Part shown: piece by piece, positions 55,101-63,194 of the stretch
How the letters are laid out: every line of letters begins with the position of its first letter
Numbering within the stretch: the first letter of the stretch is position 1
Assembly (NCBI GenBank): GCA_003249955.1
Contig: QKHS01000009.1
Location: 1 to 63,194, forward strand
DNA: 63,194 nucleotides
Reading direction: 5' to 3'
DNA from: Bacteroidales bacterium
GTDB lineage: Bacteria; Bacteroidota; Bacteroidia; Bacteroidales; ML635J-15
The notes under the pieces: model-generated
The model's database searches: none
Told to the model about the DNA's origin: nothing
What the model saw: the letters and a program-made list of their open reading frames with translations, nothing else
Made by a program: the position numbers and the translations under genes

Positions 55101-55108
55101 CAAAGTTA
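55101..55108 (-). promoter_or_regulatory. Bacteroidota -7 element (TAACTTTG on minus strand)
   Basis: Plus-strand CAAAGTTA is TAACTTTG on the minus strand, 17 bp upstream of the Crp/Fnr ATG. No -33 partner was seen. It lies in the gap shared with the thioredoxin-like gene. Confidence 0.4.
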
Positions 55109-55249
55109 TAAAACTATTTAATGACATAAAAAAAACTGTTTGAATTCAGGTTTATATATGGGTTTGTTCATGAGGTTTTTCAAAAACAATTTAAGCAAAG
55201 GCTGTTTATTTGCAAAAGGAATTTATTAACAAATTTAAAATAAAAAATT

Positions 55250-55594
55250 ATGAAGTATTTACGCACAAATTTACATGAGATTGAAACCGCGGAAGAACTA
55301 AAGAAAATGCAGCAGGAATATCCGAACCTGATGGTATGTTGCGGAAGAATGGGGCCTATGTGTATTCCTGTTTACGATGTTATGGAAGAACTCGAAGAAG
55401 AATATCCTAATGTGAAATTTGCAGCAATGGCATTTGACAGTCCTGAGTCCGGAATTATCAGAAACGACCCGGCTTGCAGAGGATTTATGGGATTGCCTTT
55501 TACAATGTATTATAAAAACGGAAGTGTCGCTCATGCAACAACAAGCATTCAGAGCAGACAACAAATAACAGATGTCCTTAAAACTAAATTTTAA
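55250..55594 (+). CDS. thioredoxin-like protein with unusual CxxxxxxC site
   Basis: A 114-aa cytoplasmic protein with the thioredoxin fold ('YPNVKFAAMAFDSPESGI' and cis-Pro region 'FMGLPFTMYYKNGSVAHATT'). The active site reads Cys31-GRMGPM-Cys38 instead of CGPC, a six-residue spacing, with a third Cys at position 30 and another in DPACRG. It lies 79 bp before trxB on the same strand, with a hairpin between, so it may be the partner of that reductase. Ordinary thioredoxin activity is not certain with this site. Confidence 0.8.
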   Translation: MKYLRTNLHEIETAEELKKMQQEYPNLMVCCGRMGPMCIPVYDVMEELEEEYPNVKFAAMAFDSPESGIIRNDPACRGFMGLPFTMYYKNGSVAHATTSIQSRQQITDVLKTKF

Positions 55595-55615
55595 TCCTGA
55601 CTTTAGTATGTTTTT

Positions 55616-55647
55616 AAACTGCCGTGCTTATTATAGTGCGGCAGTTT
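55616..55647 (+). terminator. terminator between thioredoxin-like gene and trxB
   Basis: A perfect 9-bp stem (AAACTGCCG / CGGCAGTTT) with a ~14-nt loop and TTT after it. It could set different levels for the two genes. Confidence 0.6.
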
Positions 55648-55673
55648 GTTTAAAATCAGCAAAAAATAAAATT

Positions 55674-56600
55674 ATGAACGATATTTTTGATGTAGCAATA
55701 ATAGGAGGGGGGCCGGCAGGACTAACAGCCGGAATATACAGTTCAAGAGCTAAATTGTCAACTGTAATTATTAATGAAGGCAGTTTCGGCGGGCAGGTAG
55801 TTATGACAAATGAAGTAGCCAATTATCCCGGTGTGGAGCAAACAAACGGCTATATTTTGGCCAATACGATGAAAAAGCAGGCTAAAGAGTTTGGCTGTAA
55901 ACTAATGAGTAATGTCAAAATTGTGAAATACCAGATAACCGGTGATGTAAAGACATTTGAACTTGAAGACGGCAGAATTGTAAAATCAAAAACAGTTATT
56001 TTTTCAACCGGAGGAAAACCAAGATATCTGGGGGTCCCGGGAGAAGATATATATAAGGGAAGCGGGGTCTCTTATTGTGCAACATGTGACGGGGATTTCT
56101 TTACCGGTAAAGAAATTATTGTTGTAGGTGGTGGAAACTCTGCACTTGAAGAAGCCGGAACCTTGACAAATTTTGCAAGTAAAGTTACGGTTGTTCACCA
56201 GTTTGATAATTTTCAGGCTTTTCCGGCAGTTATTGACGAAGCAAAAGCAAATCCGAAAATTGAATTTATAATGGAATCGCGTATTGCTGAACTTTCAGGA
56301 GATGAGTCTTTGAGAAAAGCAATTATTGAGCATATTCCTTCAGGAAAGAAATCCGAAATGAAAATAGACGGAGTATTTGTCTTTATAGGCTATGTACCCA
56401 ATACTGAAGGACTGGAAAGTCTGCTGACTCTGAATCAAAATTCAGAAATAGTTGTCGATTCTGAAATGAATGCCGGAATACCGGGAGTTTTTGCTGCCGG
56501 AGATTGCATCGCGAAAAGATATCGCCAGATTACAACTGCCGTTTCAGATGGAACTATTGCTGCTTTAAGCGCAGCCGATTATCTGAGAAATCAGAAATAG
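55674..56600 (+). CDS. trxB: thioredoxin reductase
   Basis: A 308-aa NADPH-dependent flavoenzyme that reduces thioredoxin. Start at the ATG at 55674 gives MNDIFDVAIIGGGPAGLTAG, as in TrxB; the longer frame from 55572 runs through a terminator. Motifs: FAD-binding GGGPAGLTAG, redox site CATCDGDFF (CxxC), NAD(P)-binding 'VVGGGNSALEEAGTLTNF', and the C-terminal FAD motif 'GVFAAGDCIAKRYRQITTAV'. Length is normal. The upstream neighbour is a thioredoxin-like protein. Confidence 0.95.
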   Translation: MNDIFDVAIIGGGPAGLTAGIYSSRAKLSTVIINEGSFGGQVVMTNEVANYPGVEQTNGYILANTMKKQAKEFGCKLMSNVKIVKYQITGDVKTFELEDGRIVKSKTVIFSTGGKPRYLGVPGEDIYKGSGVSYCATCDGDFFTGKEIIVVGGGNSALEEAGTLTNFASKVTVVHQFDNFQAFPAVIDEAKANPKIEFIMESRIAELSGDESLRKAIIEHIPSGKKSEMKIDGVFVFIGYVPNTEGLESLLTLNQNSEIVVDSEMNAGIPGVFAAGDCIAKRYRQITTAVSDGTIAALSAADYLRNQK

Positions 56601-56658
56601 TTGACTTTCAGAGACAAATAGCTTCTCAATTGTGTCCGAAAATATTTTTCAGAAATTT

Positions 56659-56680
56659 AAGCCGGTCCTGAAACCGGCTT
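56659..56680 (+). terminator. terminator of trxB
   Basis: Stem AAGCCGGT / ACCGGCTT with a ~6-nt loop, 59 bp after the trxB stop, followed by an AT-rich run. Confidence 0.65.
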
Positions 56681-56895
56681 ATATATTTTCCAATGAAAAA
56701 TAATTCTAGTTATTGAGTCGAAGAACCACCACATGAGTAAGGTTTTGTTTAGCCAGGAATTTGTTTTGTGAAATTTTAATAATTATTTATTTTGCTATCA
56801 GTATTTATTTTATTTTTGATTTATGTACAGAGTATTTTTGTTAACTCTTAAAGCATAATAATTGCAATAAATTATAATTGTTAAAATTTAAAATT

Positions 56896-57450
56896 ATGAA
56901 ACAGATTTTTAAAATGTTGTTTGTTGCCCAGTTGGCATTTTTAGTGTCGTGTGGAGGAAATTCTGCAGTTAAAGATGAAGAAAATAAATCTGAAACTACA
57001 AAAAATACTGAAGAGCCGGAAAAAGATAAAACAGAAGAGCCTGCATCCTTTTTTGTTAAAGATATTAAGAACGGTGATGATATTTGTGGCCTGAAAATAA
57101 AGAACTTTAAATATGTCCATGAGCAGGAATTCAGTTTTGAAACAGAAGGAGAAGTCGTTTTAAGCGGTAGTTTATCGGTAAGTATGATGGATGGTGGAAT
57201 TGAGTTTACCCCGGATGTTAAAATGCAGGAAAAAGCGACAATGAAATTCAATAATATTGAAAAACCACTGTTTTTGTGGACAACTATTTCAAATATTGAT
57301 GATTTGATGGCATTGTTGTCTGATGAGCAGAAAGCAAGAATTACCGAAACAGAGAGTTTGCCCGTTAAGATCCGTGTAAAAAATTATTACATTGCTGCAG
57401 GGGGAAATAATATTTGGGCAGGAGCGGAGTTTGTTAAGATTGAAGACTAG
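56896..57450 (+). CDS. lipoprotein of unknown function
   Basis: A 184-aa protein from the ATG at 56896, giving a lipobox (MKQIFKMLFVAQLAFLVSC, Cys19). A Glu/Lys/Thr-rich linker (~20-50) precedes a beta-rich C-terminal domain ('CGLKIKNFKYVHEQEFSFE', 'KPLFLWTTISNIDDLMALLS'). Codon frame is open 18 bp further upstream. No known family. It ends at a bidirectional terminator shared with tRNA-Pro. Confidence 0.65.
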   Translation: MKQIFKMLFVAQLAFLVSCGGNSAVKDEENKSETTKNTEEPEKDKTEEPASFFVKDIKNGDDICGLKIKNFKYVHEQEFSFETEGEVVLSGSLSVSMMDGGIEFTPDVKMQEKATMKFNNIEKPLFLWTTISNIDDLMALLSDEQKARITETESLPVKIRVKNYYIAAGGNNIWAGAEFVKIED

Positions 57451-57484
57451 ATAGAATTTTTGTAAAATTAAATTGAAAATAAAC

Positions 57485-57512
57485 AAAAAAGCAGCTTTAA
57501 AGCTGCTTTTTT
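57485..57512. terminator. bidirectional terminator between lipoprotein gene and tRNA-Pro
   Basis: A perfect palindrome AAAAAAGCAGCTTT / AAAGCTGCTTTTTT. It can end transcripts from the lipoprotein gene and from tRNA-Pro on the other strand. Confidence 0.9.
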
Positions 57513-57518
57513 GTTTTG

Positions 57519-57591
57519 TCGGGGTGAGAAGACTCGAACTTCCGGCCTCTACGTCCCGAACGTAGCGCGCTACCAACTGCGCCACACCCCG
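57519..57591 (-). tRNA. tRNA-Pro (anticodon CGG)
   Basis: A full cloverleaf on the minus strand. Acceptor CGGGGTG / CACCCCG; D-arm GCGCAGTTGGTAGCGC; anticodon arm CTACG-TTCGGGA-CGTAG, so anticodon CGG and proline; T-arm GGAAG-TTCGAGT-CTTCT with a mismatch-tolerant end. Discriminator A; CCA not encoded. A promoter-like pair lies upstream and a terminator downstream. Confidence 0.95.
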
Positions 57592-57606
57592 CCATTTTTG
57601 AGACTG

Positions 57607-57639
57607 CAAAAATATAAAAAATATTTATCATGCAACAAA
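57607..57639 (-). promoter_or_regulatory. probable promoter of tRNA-Pro
   Basis: On the minus strand TTTG (57636-57639), a 21-bp spacer, then TATTTTTG (57607-57614). It shares TTTGCAGTC right after the -7 with the tRNA-Val promoter. Confidence 0.6.
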
Positions 57640-57736
57640 AAAATGCATAAGTTTTTGCCGTGTTTATTAATTGAACATTGCATGACAAAATTAAGAAACA
57701 AAAAAAGATAAAATATGTAAACCGGTAATTAATTAC

Positions 57737-57744
57737 TATATTTG
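57737..57744 (+). promoter_or_regulatory. Bacteroidota -7 promoter element (TATATTTG)
   Basis: Exact TAnnTTTG, 27 bp before the ATG of the metallopeptidase gene. No matching -33 TTTG was found at normal spacing. Confidence 0.5.
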
Positions 57745-57771
57745 TGGCAAAGGATTTAAAATACCCGGATT

Positions 57772-59409
57772 ATGAAAAAAAATTTACTTCTGATTATTTC
57801 AGCACTGTTTTTATTAATGTCATTTACTGTTCAGGCTCAGTTACAGGAACACACAGAAAATGCTAAAGATGCATATAATAAATATGCGGACAAAGAACAA
57901 CATAGTCAAATAAAGATGTCAAAGGAAAGTACAGCTTATAACATAGGCGATTCAAGGATGTTCTGGCGATATAATCTTAGTGTGATGCCGCCATCCTGGA
58001 TACAGCAATCTGCAACATGCCGGGCTGTAGGAGAAAAATCCTATGTGTTTGTTGCAGATGCCGATTGGGGAACTAAAATGACTCAGGAAGATGTGGATAT
58101 CGTTTTAAATTATCTCGAAAATGAAACAGCAGCATCAACTGATATGGGAATTGTGGAGATGGACGAGACATATTTCGGAACAATTCCTGACGAACTGGAT
58201 TCTGACCCGAAAGTAATTTTTTATTATTCTTCACTTGGATCTTATAACGGTTCTGTTTTCGACGGGTATTTTTCTGCATTTAATCAAATGACTGAGGCAG
58301 AAGCCCAAAGTTCGTCCTCGCACAGTAACGAATGCGAAATGCTTTATATGAGCTGCTATCCTGTTGATCCTACAAGTTTGGGAACTTTGACTGTTTTGTC
58401 GCACGAATTGGAACATCTTATTCATTTCGGACACGATTCTAATGAAGAGTCATGGCTTGATGAGGGATGTGCCGAATTTGCAATGGTTTTATTCGGACAA
58501 CCTGATCCTGTAACCAGCTTTAACACCAATTCGGATAATAATCTTACCGCATGGAATCAGGCCTATTCTGATTATGTTAAAACAATGCTTTTCTTTACTT
58601 ACCTCTCGGAGCATACAACAGGGCCGGATTTTATTACCAGTCTTGTTGCAAATCCGCTAAACGGGGTGGCAAGCATAGAAAATACACTGACTTCAATTGA
58701 ATTTCCTATCGGTTTCCAGCAAATACTTACAAACTGGACAATTGCAAATTACATAGATGATACTTCTGTGGAAAGCGGATTGTATGGCTATGAGATACTT
58801 GATTTGCCGGCATTTACAAATAAACAATATTTTACTTCTTACCCTGCTTCCAAAACAACAACTTTAAATGCCTGTGCTGCCAGCTACTATAAATTCATTA
58901 CAGATTTTACAAGCCTTGAAATTGTAGCTTCTTTCCCGCAGGGAGGCGAGTGGGAGCTTAACCTGCTTACATTTGAAGATGATGTCTTAAAAGAATTTAT
59001 TCCATTCAGCGAAAATTATTTGCTTTTTAATTATCCTGATACGTATGTGCTTTCTAACCTTGTTCTGGTTGTAACAAATAAAGAAATAGGGACAGGCTCC
59101 AAAACTTACACTCTTTCAATAAATAATATAAGTTATGTAAACAATATTGAGGCAAGCGGGCCGGTAAGTATTTATCCTAACCCGGCAGCCGGAACAGTAA
59201 GAATCAGTTTTGTTTCAGAAGATTTTTTTACCTCTTCGGTAAAATTATTTAATGTTAGTGGACAGGAAGTTTTTGTTAATACAGAAAAAGAACAAAACGG
59301 AGAAAATTGTGATGTCTTTTTTAATACAGCAAACCTTGACAGCGGAATTTATTTTGCAATAGTTGACACAGGTGGAAAACTGATAAAAGCAAAATTGATT
59401 GTTGAGTAA
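57772..59409 (+). CDS. secreted metallopeptidase (HExxH) with T9SS sorting domain
   Basis: A 545-aa protein with a signal peptide (MKKNLLLIISALFLLMSFTV..QAQ). The zinc motif HELEH lies at residues 211-215 and is followed by 'LIHFGHDSNEESWLDEGCAE', with a Glu ~16 residues on, as in gluzincin-type peptidases of the M30/peptidase_M6-like class. The C-terminus is a type IX sorting domain (VSIYPNPAAGTVRISFVSED ... SGIYFAIVDTGGKLIKAKL). It is probably exported by T9SS and degrades proteins outside the cell. Substrate unknown. A -7 promoter motif is at 57737. Confidence 0.85.
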   Translation: MKKNLLLIISALFLLMSFTVQAQLQEHTENAKDAYNKYADKEQHSQIKMSKESTAYNIGDSRMFWRYNLSVMPPSWIQQSATCRAVGEKSYVFVADADWGTKMTQEDVDIVLNYLENETAASTDMGIVEMDETYFGTIPDELDSDPKVIFYYSSLGSYNGSVFDGYFSAFNQMTEAEAQSSSSHSNECEMLYMSCYPVDPTSLGTLTVLSHELEHLIHFGHDSNEESWLDEGCAEFAMVLFGQPDPVTSFNTNSDNNLTAWNQAYSDYVKTMLFFTYLSEHTTGPDFITSLVANPLNGVASIENTLTSIEFPIGFQQILTNWTIANYIDDTSVESGLYGYEILDLPAFTNKQYFTSYPASKTTTLNACAASYYKFITDFTSLEIVASFPQGGEWELNLLTFEDDVLKEFIPFSENYLLFNYPDTYVLSNLVLVVTNKEIGTGSKTYTLSINNISYVNNIEASGPVSIYPNPAAGTVRISFVSEDFFTSSVKLFNVSGQEVFVNTEKEQNGENCDVFFNTANLDSGIYFAIVDTGGKLIKAKLIVE

Positions 59410-59610
59410 AAGCCTTCTGCTTTTTACAGACTTCTGCATAAAATATTCTGATTTGTACCATTGTGCAGACAGAAATTTCTATGACCGGGAATTCCTCACA
59501 CGGTAATTTCTTTGCTTCACCATTTTTTACAGGCAGTCCGCCATTAATTTTATTTGATAATTATATAAGTGCATAGTTTAGCATCTGATTAAGTATTAAA
59601 TAGAATAAAA

Positions 59611-62600
59611 ATGAAAAAGACCACAGGATTATTTTTTGCTATTGCCTTATTGTTGACAACAGTATGTGACTTTAGTTTATTAAATGCTCAGACTCATGGA
59701 AGTCTGGATGAGACTTTTAACTCAATTGACGGTGGATTTGGAATAGGGACACCCCCAAATGATATTGTATCTGATGTTGTTGAGCAGACAGACGGAAAAC
59801 TTATTGTTGTAGGACCTTTTCTTGATTTTGAAACAGCTTCGAACACCAATCGTATTGTCAGGTTATACCCGGACAGCAGAGTTGACGAAAACTTCAATGC
59901 AGGAGGAACACGTGCGGACAATCGTATAAACAGCGTTACTTTACAGAGTGATGGTAAAATATTAATCGGCGGATGGTTTACAACTTATGGCGGCGTTTCC
60001 AGAAATCGCATTGCCAGATTAAATACGGATGGTAGCCTTGATACAGGTTTTGACCCGGGAGCAGGAGCAAACAATATTGTTAGCTGTGTCAGAGTTCAAA
60101 CAGATGGAAAAATTCTTATAACCGGATATTTTACCGAATATAACGGAGTCGCAAGAAACCGTATTGCCAGATTAAACAGCGACGGTAGCCTTGATACAGG
60201 TTTCGATCCGGGAGCGGGAGCACAAAATACAGTATATGGAATGGCAATTCAACCCGACGGAAAGATACTTATTTGTGGTCCGTTTACTTCTTATGACGGA
60301 ACAGCAAGAAATTTTATTGCACGGGTTAATACAAACGGTAGCCTCGACACAAGTTTTGATCCGGGAACAGGAGCAAGTTCTACAGTAGAAAATATTGCTC
60401 TTACAAATGATGGTAAGATTGTTATTGCCGGGTGGTTTACATCATATAACGGAACTGTCAGGAACCGTATCGCCCGGTTAAATTCAAACGGAAGCCTGGA
60501 TACAGGATTCGCGCCTTCTACCGGAATAGGAAGCCAGTATGCTTACAGAATATCTGTTCAAAGTGACAATAAACTTATCGTAGTCGGTAATTTCACAACT
60601 GTAAATTCGCTTACAAGAAACCGCATTGTAAAATTTAATACTGATGGCAGTACAGATACAGGATATACTTATTCAACAGGAGCAAACGGAATTGTCAGAA
60701 GTGTACTTCTTTTAGCAAATGGCAAACTTGTAATTGGTGGTGAATTTGGAACATTCGATGCAGAGACAAGGTTTAAACTTGCAAAACTTAATGCAGACGG
60801 GACTTTAGATCCAACTTTTATGGCAAGAAATGGTGCGGGAGCAAATGTTTATGCCAGTGATATCCAAGCTGACGGCAGGATTATAATCGGAGGTGCATTT
60901 CAAACTTATAACAATATTGCCCGAAACAGGATTGTACGTATTAACACCGATGGTTCAGCGGACAATACATTTTCAGGAGTTCCCGGAGCAAATGCAGATG
61001 TAAATGCTGTAAAGATCCAACCTGACGGAAAAGTTATAATTGCCGGTTCTTTTACGACTGTTGACGGGAGTACCAGAAACAGAATTGCCAGACTAAATTC
61101 CAATGGAAATATAGATGCCGGATTTGATCCGGGAACAGGTGCAAACGATATTATATATGCAATTGCTTTGCAAAGTGATGGTAAGATTTTGGTCGGAGGC
61201 GCATTTACAACTTTCAATGGGGTAACTGCAAACCGGATAGTAAGACTGAATTCGGACGGGAGCATTGATGCAACATTTAATTCAGGTTCGGGAATGGATA
61301 ATACCGTTTACTGTCTTGTTTTACAATCTGATGGTAAAGTACTGGCAGGTGGCTCATTCACAACGTACAACGGAATAAGTGCAAATAAAATAGTGAGAAT
61401 AAGTACGACAGGTACAACCGACTCAGGTTTTACAACAGGTAGCGGTTTTAATAACGATGTCCGTTCAATTGCCGTTCAAACAAGCGGAGTTATTTTAGCC
61501 GGCGGAGACTTTACTACTTTTAACGGATCGGCACAAAACCGCCTGGCCGGATTAAATTCAGACGGGACATTAAATACAGTATTTAATACAGGCAGCGGAT
61601 TTGACGGAATTGTTTATTCAATTTTGTTACAAGCAGATCAAAGAGTTATTGTTGGCGGGAATTTTACAACATATGACGGTAATTCAAAAAATATGTTTGT
61701 AAGATTAAAAACAGATGGTGCAATTGATGAAGGTTTTGTTACCGGAACCGGGCCTTCCGCGATGATAAGAACCATCTCTTTGCAACCGGACAATAAACTT
61801 ATAGCCGGCGGAGCATTTACATCTTATAACGGAACAGGGAGAACAAGAGTTGCAAGAATAAATGCAGCTCCGTGTAATGGATTTGCTGCTACAGCAACAG
61901 TTTCTCAGCAGCCATGTCCGTCATTGAGTAATGGTATCATAACAATTTCGGCAAGCGGTGGAACAACACCTTATTCTTATGCATGGAGCAGTGGCCAGTC
62001 AACAGCTTCAGCAAGTAATTTGCCGGCAGCAAATTATACAATTACAGTTACGGATGCCAATTCTTGTATCGAGATTTTAAGTGCAGGTTTAAATAACGAT
62101 CCGCTGACAATACTAACTCAACCGGTAAGTCAATCGGCATGTGATGGAAATAATGATGATATTACCTTTACCGTATCAGCAAATAAAGCAAATGCCTGGC
62201 AGTGGAAGAAGAACGGTTCAAATATTTCCGGACAAACAACCAACACATTAACTCTGAATAATGTGACGACAGCAAATACAGGTAATTACACCTGTCAGGT
62301 TTCCAACACCTTATGCAGCGAGTCAATAACCAGCAGTACAGCATCTTTAACAGTGACCGGCAGCATATCAATCACAACCCAGCCTGTAACACAATCAGCT
62401 TGTGCAGGAACAAATGTAATATTGTCGGTTTTAGCAACAAATGCGACATCATATCAATGGAAGAAAAACGGAACAAATATAAGCGGAGCTACAAGTGCAA
62501 ATCTGGTGTTAAGTTCTGTTTCATCCTCAGATGCAGCAAATTATACGGTAAGCGTAAGCAATTCTTGTCAGTCCGTTGTAAGCAATACTGCTGTATTAAG

Positions 62601-63194
62601 TATTAATCCATTACCGGCAATCACAACCCAGCCCCTAACACAATCAGCATGTGCAGGAACGAATGTAACATTATCAGTTGCAGCAACAAATGCAACATCT
62701 TACCAATGGGAGAAAAACGGGACCAATATAAGCGGGGCAACAAGTTCAAGTCTGGTATTAAACGCTGTTTCATCCGTAGATGCAGCAAGTTATACTGTAA
62801 ACGTAATCAATACATGTCAGACACTTACCAGTAACGCTGCTGTATTAACAGTAAATCCATTACCGGCAATCACAACCCAGCCCGTAACACAATCAGCTTG
62901 TGAAGGAACAAATGTAACATTATCAGTTGCAGCAACAAATGCAACATCTTACCAATGGAAGAAAAACGGGACAAATATAAGCGGGGCAACAAGTGCAAAT
63001 CTGATGTTAAATTCTGTTTCATCCGTAGATGCAGCAAGTTATACTGTAAACGTAATCAATACATGTCAGACACTTACAAGTAACGCTGCAGTTTTAACAA
63101 TTAATCTTTTGCCGTCAATTGCAACTCAGCCGGTATCAGCTATGCAGTGTGAGGGTACAGATATTACGTTATCAGTTTTAGCAAACAATGCAAG
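59611..63194 (+). CDS. very large exported delta-60-repeat / Ig-repeat protein (3' end outside window)
   Basis: An uninterrupted frame from the ATG at 59611 to the window end (1194 codons). Signal peptide MKKTTGLFFAIALLLTTV..NAQ. Residues ~30-750 are about 13 delta-60 (DUF5122-type beta-propeller) repeats of ~54 aa, e.g. 'QSDGKILIGGWFTTYGGVSR', 'NRIARLNTDGSLDTGFDPGA'. Then a SprB-like 'ITISASGGTTPYSYAWSSGQ', then 83-aa Ig-like repeats ('VTQSACAGTNVTLSVAATNA', 'SYQWKKNGTNISGA'). A T9SS tail is expected beyond the window but not seen. Likely a long surface adhesin or gliding-type protein. Confidence 0.85.
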   Translation, partial: MKKTTGLFFAIALLLTTVCDFSLLNAQTHGSLDETFNSIDGGFGIGTPPNDIVSDVVEQTDGKLIVVGPFLDFETASNTNRIVRLYPDSRVDENFNAGGTRADNRINSVTLQSDGKILIGGWFTTYGGVSRNRIARLNTDGSLDTGFDPGAGANNIVSCVRVQTDGKILITGYFTEYNGVARNRIARLNSDGSLDTGFDPGAGAQNTVYGMAIQPDGKILICGPFTSYDGTARNFIARVNTNGSLDTSFDPGTGASSTVENIALTNDGKIVIAGWFTSYNGTVRNRIARLNSNGSLDTGFAPSTGIGSQYAYRISVQSDNKLIVVGNFTTVNSLTRNRIVKFNTDGSTDTGYTYSTGANGIVRSVLLLANGKLVIGGEFGTFDAETRFKLAKLNADGTLDPTFMARNGAGANVYASDIQADGRIIIGGAFQTYNNIARNRIVRINTDGSADNTFSGVPGANADVNAVKIQPDGKVIIAGSFTTVDGSTRNRIARLNSNGNIDAGFDPGTGANDIIYAIALQSDGKILVGGAFTTFNGVTANRIVRLNSDGSIDATFNSGSGMDNTVYCLVLQSDGKVLAGGSFTTYNGISANKIVRISTTGTTDSGFTTGSGFNNDVRSIAVQTSGVILAGGDFTTFNGSAQNRLAGLNSDGTLNTVFNTGSGFDGIVYSILLQADQRVIVGGNFTTYDGNSKNMFVRLKTDGAIDEGFVTGTGPSAMIRTISLQPDNKLIAGGAFTSYNGTGRTRVARINAAPCNGFAATATVSQQPCPSLSNGIITISASGGTTPYSYAWSSGQSTASASNLPAANYTITVTDANSCIEILSAGLNNDPLTILTQPVSQSACDGNNDDITFTVSANKANAWQWKKNGSNISGQTTNTLTLNNVTTANTGNYTCQVSNTLCSESITSSTASLTVTGSISITTQPVTQSACAGTNVILSVLATNATSYQWKKNGTNISGATSANLVLSSVSSSDAANYTVSVSNSCQSVVSNTAVLSINPLPAITTQPLTQSACAGTNVTLSVAATNATSYQWEKNGTNISGATSSSLVLNAVSSVDAASYTVNVINTCQTLTSNAAVLTVNPLPAITTQPVTQSACEGTNVTLSVAATNATSYQWKKNGTNISGATSANLMLNSVSSVDAASYTVNVINTCQTLTSNAAVLTINLLPSIATQPVSAMQCEGTDITLSVLANNA
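62371..63194 (+). repeat. tandem 249-bp Ig-domain-coding repeats
   Basis: Repeat units start at 62371, 62620, 62869 and 63118, with a period of exactly 249 bp (83 codons). The middle units are nearly identical in long stretches, while the first is more diverged. A preceding, weaker Ig-like unit lies at ~62112. The array continues past the window end. Confidence 0.9.

Noticed and set aside
57511-57711. A 66-aa plus-strand ORF over tRNA-Pro
   Set aside because: It is the antisense of the tRNA and terminator and is not coding.

Overview
The window looks like chromosomal DNA of a member of the Bacteroidota, most likely Bacteroidales or a close relative. The signs are low GC, almost no Shine-Dalgarno sequences, repeated TAnnTTTG promoter elements ahead of starts, several proteins ending in a type IX secretion (T9SS) sorting domain, many exported proteins and lipoproteins of the Bacteroidota kind, and clade-typical gene orders (parA-parB-DUF5683-lytic transglycosylase-ddl; recF divergent from a TPR gene and ribH). 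I see no phage, plasmid, insertion sequence, CRISPR array or rRNA operon.

Layout. 1-2.1 kb: exported proteins and a secreted class 3 lipase. 2.3-8.8 kb: two unrelated cation/proton antiporters transcribed divergently, the second followed by a large transglutaminase-like lipoprotein. 8.8-17.8 kb, minus strand: idi, pgi, a small lipoprotein, a TPR protein, malic enzyme with pdxA, pepA and a zinc-ribbon protein. 17.9-27.8 kb: a possible decayed gene, a gingipain-like C25 protease with a T9SS tail, rarA, a secreted caspase-like peptidase with a small exported neighbour, and small exported proteins. 27.9-28.7 kb: a tRNA-Val gene followed by three tandem 188-190 bp units, each holding a degenerate copy of the tRNA and a terminator; this is the most unusual structure in the window. 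28.7-38.8 kb: folC and exported unknowns, an orphan HsdR-N-like nuclease-fold protein, a GT2/CoA-binding fusion, a HAD phosphatase and recF. 38.9-48.3 kb, mostly plus strand: TPR protein, ribH, parA, parB, DUF5683, lytic transglycosylase, ddl and lnt, that is chromosome partition and cell envelope. 48.4-57.6 kb: a T9SS cargo protein, two Crp/Fnr regulators, nitroreductase, an MBL-fold hydrolase, a thioredoxin-like protein with an unusual CxxxxxxC site, trxB and tRNA-Pro. 57.7-63.2 kb: a T9SS metallopeptidase and a very large delta-60/Ig-repeat protein that runs off the end.

Together the genes give housekeeping metabolism (isoprenoid, glycolysis, B6, folate, riboflavin), chromosome maintenance (RecF, RarA, ParAB) and an exported proteolytic/lipolytic repertoire delivered by Sec, lipoprotein and T9SS routes. 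All functions are read from sequence motifs; no database search was run.
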